64,000 nucleotides of DNA from Panopea generosa (taxonomy: Eukaryota; Mollusca; Bivalvia; Adapedonta; Hiatellidae), in NCBI GenBank assembly GCA_029582155.1, contig CM055909.1:48300412-48364411 (forward strand). Reading direction: 5' to 3'. Every line of letters begins with the position of its first letter. Position 1 is the first letter of the stretch. The position numbers were made by a program, and so were the translations under genes. Under the pieces are notes generated by a model. It was not told the origin of the DNA and searched no databases. It saw only the letters and a list, made by a program, of their open reading frames with translations. This document shows positions 42,661 through 54,529 of the stretch, piece by piece.

Positions 42661-43022
42661 GGACGTTCTGGTGAAAGTGATGTTGTGGGGTGCGGTTTTT
42701 ATATGTTATAAAACAATTATTTTTTTTTATAAAACAAAACAAAACCTAATTTCTTTCTAACCCTAATGTCACAAACCTTGAGATCCATTCCTAATGACAC
42801 TAAAAAAGAATGACAAAAGGTGAAAAAAGTAAAAGAAAATGTGAAAAAATGGAATTAACCCCACAATGCCATTCTGTACGCATTTTCGCACTTGTGGGAT
42901 GAAAATTGCACCCCACAAGCACCAAAAAACCCCACAATGCCATTCTGTACTGGCAACGCAACCCACAACTGCCGTTCCAGACGTACGGACGGACGGATAG
43001 ACGGACGCACGGACGGACGGAC
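42661..43022. repeat. Dispersed repeat G, copy b
   Basis: Same order as 14842-15200, starting at GGACGTTCTGG directly after the 150-bp array and ending in GGAC-type tetranucleotides. The internal hairpin at about 42889-42919 is retained with one change. Confidence 0.85.
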
Positions 43023-43439
43023 GAAGCGGCGACTATATGTTTCCCCCTTTGGGGGAGCATAAAAAACAAGCACGTGTACATGACAAGTTAACTACTTGCC
43101 AACGGCCAATCATTATCGTTCCAGTGGTTGCAGTGGATAAACCCTTAGGCATACGAATCGATCAAACGTTCATTTATGTGTATTGCTTCATTTTGCATAT
43201 CGTTTTAATGATTTACTTTCATTATCAACAGCACTTACATAGCATCCACCGCAATCGTGCACACAATACACAAACACTTTTAGTGGGTATTTTGTTTGTG
43301 GGTTGTGGGGTGAGACTAACCAAGGTCCATTACCGATGATTGTGGTTCTGGTAACCGATTTTCAGTCAATCTAACTATACTTGCTAACTTTCTTAACGCT
43401 CCACACTCATAGCTGCGATCGCGCGGACACGAACACACT

Positions 43440-43442
43440 CAT

Positions 43443-43494
<52 letters not shown>

Positions 43495-43495
43495 G

Positions 43496-43530
<35 letters not shown>

Positions 43531-43694
43531 GCATCATCATCACCATCATCATCATCATTATCATCATCATCATCATCAACAACAACAATAACATCATCAT
43601 CATCATCACCATCATCACCATCATCATCATCATCAATATCACCATCATCATCATCATTATCATCATCATCATCATCAACAGCAACAATAACATC

Positions 43695-43725
<31 letters not shown>

Positions 43726-43729
43726 ACGC

Positions 43730-43780
<51 letters not shown>

Positions 43781-43844
43781 CACCATCACCATGATCATCA
43801 TCATTATCATCATCATCAACATCAACAGCAACAATAACATCATC

Positions 43845-43890
<46 letters not shown>

Positions 43891-44092
43891 ACGCCATCAT
43901 CATCATCATCATCATCACCATCATCATCATTATCATCATCATCATCATCAACAACAACAATAACATCATCATCATCACCACCATCATCACCATCATCATC
44001 ATCATCATCAACGCCATCATCATCATCATCATCATCATCTTCATCATCATCATCATCTTCATCATCACCATTATCTTCTTCTTCTTCTTTTT
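43440..44092. repeat. ATC/CAT trinucleotide array, ~650 bp
   Basis: Almost uninterrupted CAT repeats with periodic higher-order blocks (CAACAACAACAATAACATC, and the variant CAACAGCAACAATAACATC, recur about every 110-160 bp). A short TTC tract near 44076 ends it, immediately before the Penelope-like coding sequence. Confidence 0.97.
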
Positions 44093-44112
44093 TTTCTTCT
44101 TCAATATCTTCC

Positions 44113-46516
44113 TTGACGAAAGTTGTCTATTCTCAGAGCGTTATTGTCCAGCGACATGGTACACATGTCTTGAACCACCAATGCAGTTTTGAAAAAAAGA
44201 TTAAAGTAAAAGAAAAGAAACACAAGAAGAATGTAAATATACAAATAAAGAAACCGGAAGGCGAGGTGATTGTGACGAACAAATCGAGCTATAGGTTAAA
44301 GACAGCTGAAGAATCATTACTGTCTAAGGGATTAAAATTCATACCAGACAGAACAAAAATAGACAAAGTAAAATTACTGGCGGATCTGGGTGAATGGGAA
44401 AGACGAATGAGATTACGAGAATTTTTCCATACAGAGGATGACAAAGATGATAATGGAAACGGTGAAGAAGACACCCAGAGAACGCTTCAAACTACACAAA
44501 AAGAGTTTTTTACACCAAACAAGGGTAGGGATTTGTGGTTAGACTTATACATAGAACTTATCAAAAATGATATAGTTAATAGTTTGAGGAAATCAGGAAA
44601 ACTAAATATCTCGAATGAAGAGCAAACAGCATTCCAGTCACTAGTTCACAATGATGATATCGTTATCCGACCAGCTGACAAAGGATCTGGTATTGTTATA
44701 ATTGACAAGGTGGAGTATATAGACAAATTATATAGAGAAATGGAATCTAATGAATCGTACAAGGAGACCAAAGAAGATCTCACTCTGACATCTCTCAAAA
44801 TAGTTAAGAAACTGGTTAACAAAATGTACAGAGTCGGGGCCATATCAAAAGAAATGCAGGCATACCTTATTCCAAGATACCAGAGGGCAGGTAAATTAAA
44901 TGGCGACCCTAAACTACATAAACCAGATGCACCATTCAGAGCCATTGTCAATGGTATAAACACACCAACTGAAAAGTTAGCAGAGGTAGCTGAATATGAA
45001 CTAAATGAATATGTCGCACAGTCACCTAGTTATTTACGGGACACTACCGATTTTCTACAGAAGCTTACGCTGATTGAAAAACCCATCCAAAGTGAGACTT
45101 TACTTTTCTGATTTGATGTTTGCAAGCTTTATCCATCAGTACCAAAATGTGAAGGCCTTCAAGCATGTGATGAGGGGTTGGCAAAACAATCAAATCTAAT
45201 TATTCCGACTGGATATATCTTACAAATGATAGAAACTGTACTTGATAACAACAATTTTGTTTTAGGAGACAAAACTACATACAAACTGATGAGGTTGCAA
45301 TAGGTTCAAGATTAGGAAACAGTTTTGCATGCAGCTATATGCAGAAATGGGACGAGCAACTGTTGAACTTTGAGATACAGCCATTGTTCTACAAAAGATT
45401 TATTGATGATGGCTTTGGGTTGTGGACAGGTGGGATTGATAAGTTAAAGCAATTTGCTATATTTGCAAATAACATACATGTCAACATAAAAGTTGAACTT
45501 CGGTGGAGTTGTCATCAAATTGAATTTCTAGACACGCTGGTAAAGTTGGAAAATGGCCACATTCATACAGAACTGTACAAGAAATCAATAGATAAACAAC
45601 TTTATCTATAGAAAAATTCATGTCATCCGGCGCATACCAAGAGGGCGTTGGCCTATGGCCTAGGAATAAAAATCAAAAGAATATGCGAAAGACAAACAGA
45701 TTATAGTAAACAAAGAGAAGACCTGAAGCAACAGCTAAGAAAAAGAGGATACAGCAGCAATGACATCGAACAACAACTGCAACGGGTGGACAAGATAGAC
45801 AGACAAGAGTTGTTGCAAACAAAAAAGAAGAATAAGTCAAAAGAAAAGAGAGTACCGTAAGTGCTGACTTACTCCAAAATGTTACCGGACATAATGAACA
45901 TTCTACGTAAACATCAGAAAGTTCTAAATAATTCAGAACGTATAAAATCTGTTTTTCAAGGTCCACCAATGTTAGCCTTTCGGAGGGATAAAAATATCAG
46001 TGATGTATTGGTACATGGCAAAACAAACAAAGCGTGTAAGTGTTAGCCTTTCGGAGGGATAAAAATATCAGTGATGTATTGGTACATGGCAAAACAAACA
46101 AAGCGTGTAAGTGTTCTGCTGCTATATGTTCCTGCCATGTTCGTCTACTGATACATGAAGGGGATGTAACTGATACAACAAACAGGCACATGTACAAGAC
46201 AGTTAGGAACGCAAGCTGTATTGATACAAATCTGGTGTATGGTTTACTATGTAAGCAATGTAACAAAACAGTGTATGTTGGAGAGACAGAACGAATGTTA
46301 AAGGAGAGGATACGTGAACATCTGCGTGTAAGGCAGCAATCTGACAAACCGATCAATCGCCATTTTGAAGGACATTATGAAACAGACTTGAAAGTTGTTG
46401 TGTTGCAAAGGATAAACCAAGAAGGTCGTGTTTACAGACAAATAGTAGAGGATAAATGGATAAGGAAACTGGCAACTAAATTCCCGCTTGGTTGCAATGT
46501 TAAATATAGCATATGA
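44113..46516 (+). mobile_element. Decayed GIY-YIG Penelope-like element (reverse transcriptase + endonuclease)
   Basis: Plus-strand frames give, in order, a basic N-terminus; KGLKFIPDRTKID and WERRMRLREFF; IRPADKGSGIVIID; GDPKLHKPDAPFRAIVNG; then after a TGA at 45109, FDVCKLYPSVP (first catalytic aspartate). A frameshift near 45290 precedes IGSRLGNSFACSYM and YKRFIDDGFGLW (catalytic DD). TAG at 45609 and TAA at 45858 interrupt the thumb/linker. The C-terminal GIY-YIG endonuclease region reads LVYGLLCKQCNKTVYVGETE with RIREH downstream, ending at TGA 46514-46516. This is the Penelope layout. The copy is a pseudogene with at least three stops, one frameshift and a 71-bp internal duplication. 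Transcription or mobility in this state is unlikely. Confidence 0.93.
45971..46112 (+). repeat. 71-bp direct duplication inside the Penelope-like frame
   Basis: The segment starting GTTAGCCTTTCGGAGGGATA at 45971 is repeated from 46042 with no visible change. As 71 is not a multiple of three, it shifts the frame and stops translation before the endonuclease region. Confidence 0.93.
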
Positions 46517-46965
46517 ATTCAATTTCTTTAATTGTTATATAGTGCGGGAAATGACGTTACGTCTTTTGACGTTGTCCATACAGGATGTGACGTCACATCA
46601 TCATTTATTTATTTTTTTCATTCCCCCTAAGAAGGGGCCTTGGAATGTTAATAGTCCCTGAAGGAGTCCACAGTTGTAAGTGTCCTGGTGCCATAATGTG
46701 AAATACAAACATAAGCACTGTATAAGTAAATGCACATTTTATTTCGACAAAAATACTGTCATCAAAAATCACAAAATACGTGTAATGCACATTGTTGGAA
46801 CTTTCGATTTAACACCATCTTAAAAACTATACAAATACATATAATAAGTGTAAAATACGAGAACACATGGGAGTCCATTTAAAGAGGATGCATAAGCAGA
46901 AAACAATTAACAATTCTCCAGCAGGACATAAACTCATCAAAGTTATCACTCTGAAACTTAGACGC
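46517..46965. other. Likely 3' untranslated part of the Penelope-like element, then spacer
   Basis: A hairpin CATTCC / GGAATG enclosing CCCC / GGGG lies at about 46619-46647, followed by CCTGAAGGAGTCCACAG. The element boundary is not determined. I see no hammerhead ribozyme core. Confidence 0.4.
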
Positions 46966-47070
46966 AAACTAGATTCAAACTGGATTCAACAAGATTCAAA
47001 CTGGATTCAACTAGATTCAAACTGTATTCAACTGGATCCAAACTGGATTCAAACTGGATTCAAAACTTGT
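46966..47070. repeat. Decamer-based repeat (AACTGGATTC)
   Basis: About nine imperfect copies of CTGGATTCAAA / CTAGATTCAA phrases in tandem. Confidence 0.8.
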
Positions 47071-47689
47071 AATACCAAAGGCCCAGATGAGGTGATTATG
47101 GCAAGAATTTGACCCCTCCCCCACCCCATCACATCCCATAATTTAGCTAAATATCCTTTCTTTAAAAAAATAGGCGTACCTTTACCACTTTCCTTTAAAA
47201 TAGGGGATACTGTAAAATCATTAATTTTCGCGAGGGGATGGGAAGAGAGGGGGAGGGGTTAATATTTGTTGATTTCGTAGGGAGGCTTGCCAACTAAATT
47301 AAACAGCAACGATTTATCGTCCATTTTTTTACAAATACCTGTATAAAAATATAGCAGAAGGCAAATGAATCAAAGTAAATTACTTATTTTAAGAAAAATC
47401 ATGTACGATATGTTGGCAAGAATTTAAACTGAAATCAGTTGAAACACTATACTGACTGCAACATTTCTTAGATCATATGCTTATATTCACACAACTTCAC
47501 AAATCTTGCAGTAAGAAAAACAAACACATTCTCAATTTTTGGGGGTAAAATGTCCTCTAATCAAAAATATATAATTTAATTAGATATAACATGATTAAAT
47601 ATGTTTTCTTGGAAAAACAATGAATTCAAATTTCAAAGAACAAGACACAATTTTCTTTACTAAAATGATTGTTATTGCAGTAACTCTCG
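47071..47689. other. Spacer, nothing recognised
   Basis: AT-rich, no exon or repeat unit noted. Confidence 0.4.
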
Positions 47690-48095
47690 ATAAACTCCTA
47701 CTGTTTCAAATTTGATAAATGTTTCATTTTACATTACTTCTGAATCTTTATCTACATGGTGTAAATAAACTGGAATGTGTGTAAACTGAATTTCGTTTTC
47801 AAATTTTTAAAGGGACATTACTCTAGTTTTATGTTGTTTCAAATTTGATAAATGTTTCATTTTACACTACTTCTGGAACTTTATCTACATGGTGTAAACA
47901 AAATGGAATGTTTGTAAACTGGATTTCGTTTTCAAATTTTTAAAGGGACATTACTCTAGTTTTATGTTGTTTCAAATTTGATAAATGTTTCATTTTACAC
48001 TACTTCTGGAACTTTATCTACATAGGTGTAAATAAAATGGAATGGGTGTAAACTGAATTTCGTTTTCAAATTTTTAAAGGGACATTACTCTACTA
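47690..48095. repeat. 133-bp tandem repeat, three units
   Basis: AAAGGGACATTACTC recurs near 47810, 47943 and 48076. Each unit carries GTTTCAAATTTGATAAATGT, ACTTTATCTACATGGTGTAA and ATTTCGTTTTCAAATTTTT. Units are more than 90% alike by eye. Confidence 0.9.
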
Positions 48096-48504
48096 CATGG
48101 TTAGAACGTATCCTGTTTCGCAGATATGTGGTCATCTGTGATAAAACTGATTAAATTAGTTTTTATCTTAATCGTTTTATAGGTATGATAGAAAAAATAA
48201 TTAATTTTAAAGACTGTTTTTACTTTTTTTCTTTCCAAAAACTAGCGTTGCATCACTGGTTTTATAAATTTGTCGATAATTCCTTAAATATGACATGTCG
48301 TGAAGTAATATTTGGAAATGTGTATGTTAAAGGGTTATTTGACAATGTTGAGATTTAGTTTACTTAAGAATATGTTATGTACCAAATTATTCACAGTTTT
48401 ATAAAACTAGTGATGCCACGATGGTTTTGAAAAGAAAAGTACTAACTCTTTGAACATGCAAATTGACATCTGCTTAGATTATTTACTATCACACAGTTAG
48501 ACAG

Positions 48505-48737
48505 GAATGGTGTTTAACGCCATTTGCTACTAATTTCAGGTTATGTATGGACTATCCAATTTTATTGAGTATATAGGAAGACCTCGGAATGAATCCGAGT
48601 AGAGCCACCGTCCTTCCACAAGTAACTGGCAAACTTTCTCACATTAGGTTTTGGAGTAAGCTTAACTCGAACCTAGGACCTTAGCGATGAGAGGTAATCG
48701 GTCTTGAGACGATGACTTAGACCACTCGGCCACGAAG
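48505..48737 (-). repeat. SINE family B copy
   Basis: The minus strand reads GTGGCCGAGTGGTCTAAG (A-box, Leu type), B-box GGTTCGAG, then the family body to ATGGCGTTAAACACCAT. Near complete. Confidence 0.85.
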
Positions 48738-49306
48738 TTAGAAAGGAATGAGATTAAACTAATTTTAATACATTTTTGCCTAAAACGACCATAAATCTGT
48801 GAAGTAGCGTTACGCATGAATGGACTGTATTACAATAATACATTTATAATACTTGGTCTGTATGAATGTAAACAGGCCTCAGTGTGAAAAATACAATATA
48901 AACACACCATTAAAATATATGCCCGTCTACTGGTGCAGATCTTAAAATGCTGTATCGTATAAAAGTCCTGAATTTATAACAGCTGTTTAATGTATATATT
49001 AAAAGCATCAAATTGTACTGACTTTGGTTTAAACATATATATATATACTAATTCAAATTTACATACATAAAAAACAGTTTAAGTATAAGTATGGATTAGA
49101 ACGGAAGATAAAGTCTTATAAAGTTCTTCTCCAATGTACTGACTTTGGTTTTTATTTTGAATTAAATTCAAAACTAATTTTGGCGGCCATCTTGTATCAT
49201 CATATACTTGGCCGCGTTCAGTAACACCAACCTGCTTGGTACCCTGAGTTGTTTGCGAAATGCATACTAATATAAGGGTGAGTCAGTCACCAGGGATGGT
49301 ATTCAC
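48738..49306. other. Spacer, nothing recognised
   Basis: AT-rich; a TGTACTGACTTTGGTTT phrase occurs twice, about 120 bp apart (49013 and 49134). Confidence 0.4.
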
Positions 49307-49545
49307 CAACCATTCTTAAGAATATTTTTAGACTTGGAACACAAAAATGAATTTTGAAAAACACAAGTAGAGACCATGTTTTTAGGTTAAAATTTGCAAG
49401 CATTTAGGGACACCTAATATATAGTCAAACAATTTATCACAATCATTCTGTCTGCCATTGTAAACCAGATTTATGAGTTTGACCTTTGGATTTTCAAGTT
49501 CAAGTCTAGGAATATTCTCAAGAATAGTTGGTGAATACGACTCCT
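49307..49545. mobile_element. MITE family 5, copy b
   Basis: Left GGTATTCACCAACCATTCTT then AAGAATATTTTTAGACTTG. Right CAAGTCTAGGAATATTCTCA then AGAATAGTTGGTGAATACG. Together these form ~38-bp inverted repeats with few mismatches and a non-coding interior. Confidence 0.8.
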
Positions 49546-49963
49546 GGATAACTATTTCGATAATATTATCAAATGCCCGCCGTTACTGAAAGCATATTTG
49601 AATTGTATGTCCGTGAAATATCTTAGTAGATCTGTTTGTATATAAATTGTTTAATATAAAAAAACAAATATTGTCAATAATTACACACCCTAATGTTGTA
49701 TGCATTTCTTAAACAAGTGTAAACCTTTAAAAGAGCCGTCACCGACAGAAAGTGTAACGAGCTGGAACTTGGTGATGCAATGTGAGAAAACAACAAAAGA
49801 AGACAAACATAGATAGGAGATTGAGCACTTTGGCTTTAAAACGTATCGCATGTGGTGGTATAGCACAAAATACTTTCCAAGTAAATGCACAAACGTGAAA
49901 ACATGTATGCAATAAAAGTATAAATAAAAGTATAAATACAAGTATGCCAAATGTGGGTATGAT

Positions 49964-50142
49964 ACAGTAAAATCTGTCTTAAGCAACCAGTCAAGGGAAG
50001 GGATAAACGTGGCCTTTTATGACAGGCTGATGCTTAATACAGGTTAATTCACTCTAAAAGCACTGAAATGGGAAACAGCAAATGTGGCTGCTGAAGACAA
50101 GTGGCTGCTCATTTGAGGTGACCGCTTAAACAGGTTTTACTG
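49964..50142. mobile_element. MITE family 3 copy b
   Basis: Starts ACAGTAAAATCTGTCTTAAG and ends AACAGGTTTTACTGCA, inverted. The internal TTAATACAGGTTAATTCACT phrase is shared with the other copies. Confidence 0.8.
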
Positions 50143-50608
50143 CATATAATAGTAATTGTGATAGGAAAGATTATATCTTTTAAACGTCACCAGGTTCCTG
50201 TTTTACCAACATTAATTAGTATAATTTATACTTGAATATTTAAAAAACTTTTATCAAAGAAAAGCATTAAGATGGTCAGGTTTTTCAGAAGAAGAAAATG
50301 TACTCGACCATTTGGAGCATCAAGGTGTTATGTATATATGAAACACGAAGGCACATAGCTCCTTGTTGCTCTGATGGTCTCGATTTGGTTACTTTGGTAT
50401 TGGTTTAAGAATATTAAAATTATCAGTCAAAATAAAGTTAAGCTTTTTTAGTAGCTTAGTAAGTACTTCAAATAATGTTGGTGAGACAGGAGCCAGTTCA
50501 GATGATATGAGTTATATGAAACAGGAGCCAGCTCAGATGATATGAGTTATATGAAATAACATAAAGGAAATATCAGTTTCACCACAATTTTTTTGTATAA
50601 TTGAATAT

Positions 50609-50787
50609 ACAGTCAACCCTGTCTTAAGTAGCCAGACAAGGGACGGAACAAAACTGGCCTTTTAAGACAGGTTGTTGCTTAATGGAGGTTAATTTGCTCT
50701 TAAAGCCTATACACGGGAAATAGCAATTGTGGCTGCTTAAGACAGGTGGCTGCTTAATAGAGGTGGCCGCTTACACAGGTTTGACTA
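50609..50787. mobile_element. MITE family 3 copy c
   Basis: Starts ACAGTCAACCCTGTCTTAAG and ends TACACAGGTTTGACTATA. Only ~470 bp from copy b, in the same orientation. Confidence 0.85.
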
Positions 50788-51779
50788 TATAACATAATTA
50801 TTTATTAGATTACAAACGTTTAAGTTCTGGATAAAAAAAGCGTATTTCTTATTTGAAATACATACGCACACACGCACGCACACACATACATACGTATATA
50901 GTTACAACAACAAAAAAACAAATTGTAAAAAAAACGCCGAAGAGTTAGTCATCAAAACTAATTGGTAATATGCATGTTTTTGTTTGAATGAAGTGTTAAA
51001 CCATTAGAGTACGGTTTTATCTGCCTAATTCATTAGAGCCGTGCATTGGCATTAGCGAGATTTTACATTATTATATATATACACAGACATTCAAAAGTTT
51101 AGTCGGTTCTTTCATGCCAGTGTAACATTATACAAAATAAGATTTTGATGTTGTTTTCAACTGTCGAGGTATGCAGTGCAACATTAACAGATTTTTGGGT
51201 TTATTCTATATTCTGGTTGAACGTTATTTCCCCTTTATATAAAACAGAATTTTGTCAAAATAAAAGAACTATTTGCCTTGTTAAACAACTGAAACTGTGT
51301 AAATGATGAGATATTACACCCCAGAATGTAAACAATTCATAACATGTCATCACCGTACATGCATTTACTCTTGAAAGTTAAGACGTCAGTGTAATTACCT
51401 CCCCTTACATTGAAATAAGAACGATTTACGATGACGGATATCACCAGAATGAAAGTTGGTATACCTTTTTAATTACCAAAACTGTTGGTAACAAACCCAT
51501 ATTTAATTTCAGATTGTATATTCAAAATATCATTTCCATATCCAGGCACACCTCCGATTTTAAATGAATCCTATGGAATTTCCCATGTATTTTTACTGAC
51601 TAAACTTTTGGTTTTCAGTATATACTTTTCTGATTGGCCATACATTTTATTCTACAACCATGAACCACCTATCGTTGTCTTTAAACGTTAAGATGCCGGA
51701 AGTGTACATTTATAAATGTGTCATTTGTTAAAAAGTCTGTAATACTTACATGTATGGTCTTTAGTACATGTATATCTTT
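50788..51779. other. Spacer, nothing recognised
   Basis: A short CACACGCACGCA run near 50869. No supported exon. Confidence 0.4.
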
Positions 51780-51965
51780 TTTAAACTTATTTATTTTAGT
51801 TCTTACAATTTATCAAAATCACGCTCGAAGTTTTCCTGGGTAGAACCAGTACTAAGCATATGCGAAAAAAAGTGTTTTGCTCATGGACACCACACATGAT
51901 CGTGCGGAAGGATCGAACCCACGACTCTCCGACCATGAGTTCGGTGACTGGACCACGCGCAATGT
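51780..51965 (-). repeat. SINE family C copy, minus, near complete
   Basis: The minus strand reads GCGTGGTCCAGTCACCG (A-box), GTGGGTTCGATCC (B-box), a linker with GAGCAAAACACTTTTTTTCG, and the tail CTGGTTCTACCCAGGAAAAC then TTCGAGCGTGATTT. The best family C reference in the window. Confidence 0.8.
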
Positions 51966-52129
51966 TCTTTAATAAAACGTTTAGTTTATATTCAGCCGCT
52001 TAAACAATTGGATAAAAAGTTAGCGGAGGAAAGGTTATGCTTATTTTCCCCTCTTTATGTTGAAAACATTTTATTCACATTAACTTGTTTTATACTTATT
52101 CATTTAAGCTCGATTGCAAGAAATGCTCA

Positions 52130-52520
52130 AAGATTATAAAAAGTTGCTATCGAGTCAGTTTCCTGGGTAAAACCCAGTACTGGGCCCAGTTGTTCAAAGC
52201 ATAGTTAGCTTAACCCTGGGTTAAGTGAAATTTTCTAATCACAATATTTTTAGATTTACAACTTTTAAGGATATTATCTTATTGAAAATTATAAAAATAA
52301 GCCATTTTGTTTCTAAAAATGCATTTAAATTGCCATAAAATCATTAAGTATAGAAAATATTGAAGTTACAAAATTTCACTTAACCCAGGGTTAAGCTAAC
52401 CATGCTTTGAACAACTGGGTCCAGAGCGTTATTTTGGGGATGCATCGGGATCGAACTTGGTATCAATGTCACAACCTCTGACGTGAGCGGGCAACACTCT
52501 ATCTATTACAATATTGCTCC
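52130..52520 (-). repeat. SINE family C copy split by MITE 4
   Basis: The tail (GTACTGGGTTTTACCCAGG) lies at about 52160-52180 and the tRNA-like head (AAGTTCGATCCC) at about 52445-52500, separated by the inverted-repeat element at 52180-52424. Confidence 0.6.
52180..52424. mobile_element. MITE family 4, ~52-bp near-perfect TIRs
   Basis: Left CTGGGCCCAGTTGTTCAAAG, CATAGTTAGCTTAACCCTGG, GTTAAGTGAAATTT. Right is the inverse (AAATTTCACTTAACCCAGGG to CAACTGGGTCCAG) with about two or three differences. AT-rich 140-bp loop, no coding. High arm identity suggests a recent insertion. Confidence 0.9.
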
Positions 52521-53390
52521 GTTTTACAGCAACTTCACTGACAACCCAGAAAGGTAATGCAAATTACCATCATACCCATAACAATGGAAGTCAACAATAA
52601 AACAATAAATAACACTTCAAAACTTTTAAAAATCAAATGAAAATATATGTCTCGAGACGTAACGTACGTTTAAAACAGACAACATGACAGAACGCTTTCG
52701 AACAATGTATATATAAAATAATACAAACGCTTTGATTATTGACAGTAAAATCGTTTAAAATAGTGTATAATTTTCTTTATTTTTGTTGTAATAAAACAAT
52801 GACAACATTTGTAACCTTAAAGATATGCAAAGTTGCCAGAAGATAAAATGCAATGCTTATAATCTTTAAAATTAACTTTACACTATCTGGGAAATGAGAC
52901 TTGGCGCTATAATGGTAGTGATAGTGCTGGTAGGCTATGTTAACTATGTAACCTGAATGTCATTGAATCACAATATCATTTTTCTTGTTTCTTTGCTAAA
53001 TTATAATGATACTTGCACTAAGATCTGTGGACAAATACCTTGGCATACACTCAATAGATTCCTATTGATAATGTTTACTAAAATGAAAAAAGCAAACCTA
53101 CCCAAGAAAATATGATTTTTTTTGCGTAAAAATGGTATATTATATTGTTGAATATCATATGTAATACATGCTATATATGTGTGTTATATAATATGTACAA
53201 TGCTGATCGCCTAATACACATGAAACTTGGTAACCGGTACATGTATTTGTATTTCATTCACATAACGTTCATTTGTATAATAATCCTGCAACGTTATAAA
53301 TTATATTCATACAATTGTTTTCTCTTCTACAAAAAATAGGATATTATCTAAAGTAAAGTCGTTGTTAAAAGTATCTTATCAAAAATACAT
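52521..53390. other. Spacer, nothing recognised
   Basis: AT-rich, no exon supported. Confidence 0.4.
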
Positions 53391-53645
53391 GCAACCGAGC
53401 ATGCCATATATCAACATAAAACTGAAATGTATAAACAAATTTAAATAAAGACTAGAAGATTATTTTATAGTAATATACAAAACGTTTATTGTTACTACGA
53501 TTTATCAAAATATACCACCCCATTGGTGCAAGCAGGTACCAAGTGCCTTCTTATTTCATATACACTTGGGTCCTTATTGCACCGATGGGCCGATATGCAA
53601 CCGAGCATGCCATATATCTCAACATGAAACCGAAATGCTAAAGAC
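53391..53645. repeat. ~45-bp direct repeat pair
   Basis: GCAACCGAGCATGCCATATA followed by TCAACAT(A/G)AAAC at 53391 recurs at 53597. Between them CCATTGGTGCAA / TTGCACCGATGG forms an inverted pair. Confidence 0.75.
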
Positions 53646-54529
53646 TGGAAACTGGTTATATAGTTACACTGTTATACCTAAACACTAAACAGTGTCTATG
53701 CTACCAACATGTACTTATCTAAGTATCACATACGTATTACGTTTGTTGGTATTTTAAGTTTATTATACTTAAAATCAGTATACGTTTCTGCATGCTTTAA
53801 GTTTTTAAATATCTCCTTAGTCAAGTTTATGTTGGCGACACTCGACCCAATTGATAAAACACATAATAAATAAAAGTATATGATAAATTAATCTCTTGGA
53901 AGCACGTGTACAGCACGCAACTTTATTAAATATAATACGAATAACTTAACAATTCACATTGCAACAGTATATGTTTTAGTCAGCGCCAGTAACCATTTAC
54001 CATTTTGGGGAATAAAGTATGAATACTTTATAAGCTTATGAAATAACAATTAGGCCAGAATGAATTACATTGAATTGAATTTATTAAAATGGTTTTATTA
54101 AAAAAAATAAGAACATATATAACCAATAAAGGACACAGCAACCAAAAGCATCATGAACACAATTAACATACAGGCCAAATACAACTACAATACATTACAT
54201 ATATAGACAAGACGTGATAATACGGGTAGTCGTCTGGGAACGGTCAGTAGCAAATTAGGCCAAGGGGAACTGGTGTTTTGTTAACAGATAGACCCAACCT
54301 CGCTCTTCCCACCTAGCCTTTATATCACAAGATGAGACGGTGTTAATAAAAGTATCACCGCCGTAAGTATAAGGGATAAAATGCCATTCCATACAAGGAG
54401 AGATTCAGGTAAAAAGTACCTGGATATCAAGTTATCGTGTGGCATAAGGTTTTGATGACGTTTCAGTACAGCACAGTCTTATCAAAACCAACTGAGTAAA
54501 ATATACGATGTTTTTTCTGTGTTTTTTTT
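53646..54529. other. Spacer, nothing recognised
   Basis: No exon or repeat unit noted. Confidence 0.4.

Noticed and set aside
41649-42760. Several open frames in the 150-bp array
   Set aside because: Same repeat unit translated repeatedly with frame changes; no conserved protein features.
43381-44192. Long open frames (serine, methionine, isoleucine runs) in the CAT array
   Set aside because: Repeat artefacts. Real coding similarity begins only in the Penelope-like frame after about 44190.
46517-46760. Hammerhead ribozyme in the Penelope-like 3' region
   Set aside because: Such elements can carry one, but the CTGATGA and GAAA core elements are not present in suitable arrangement.
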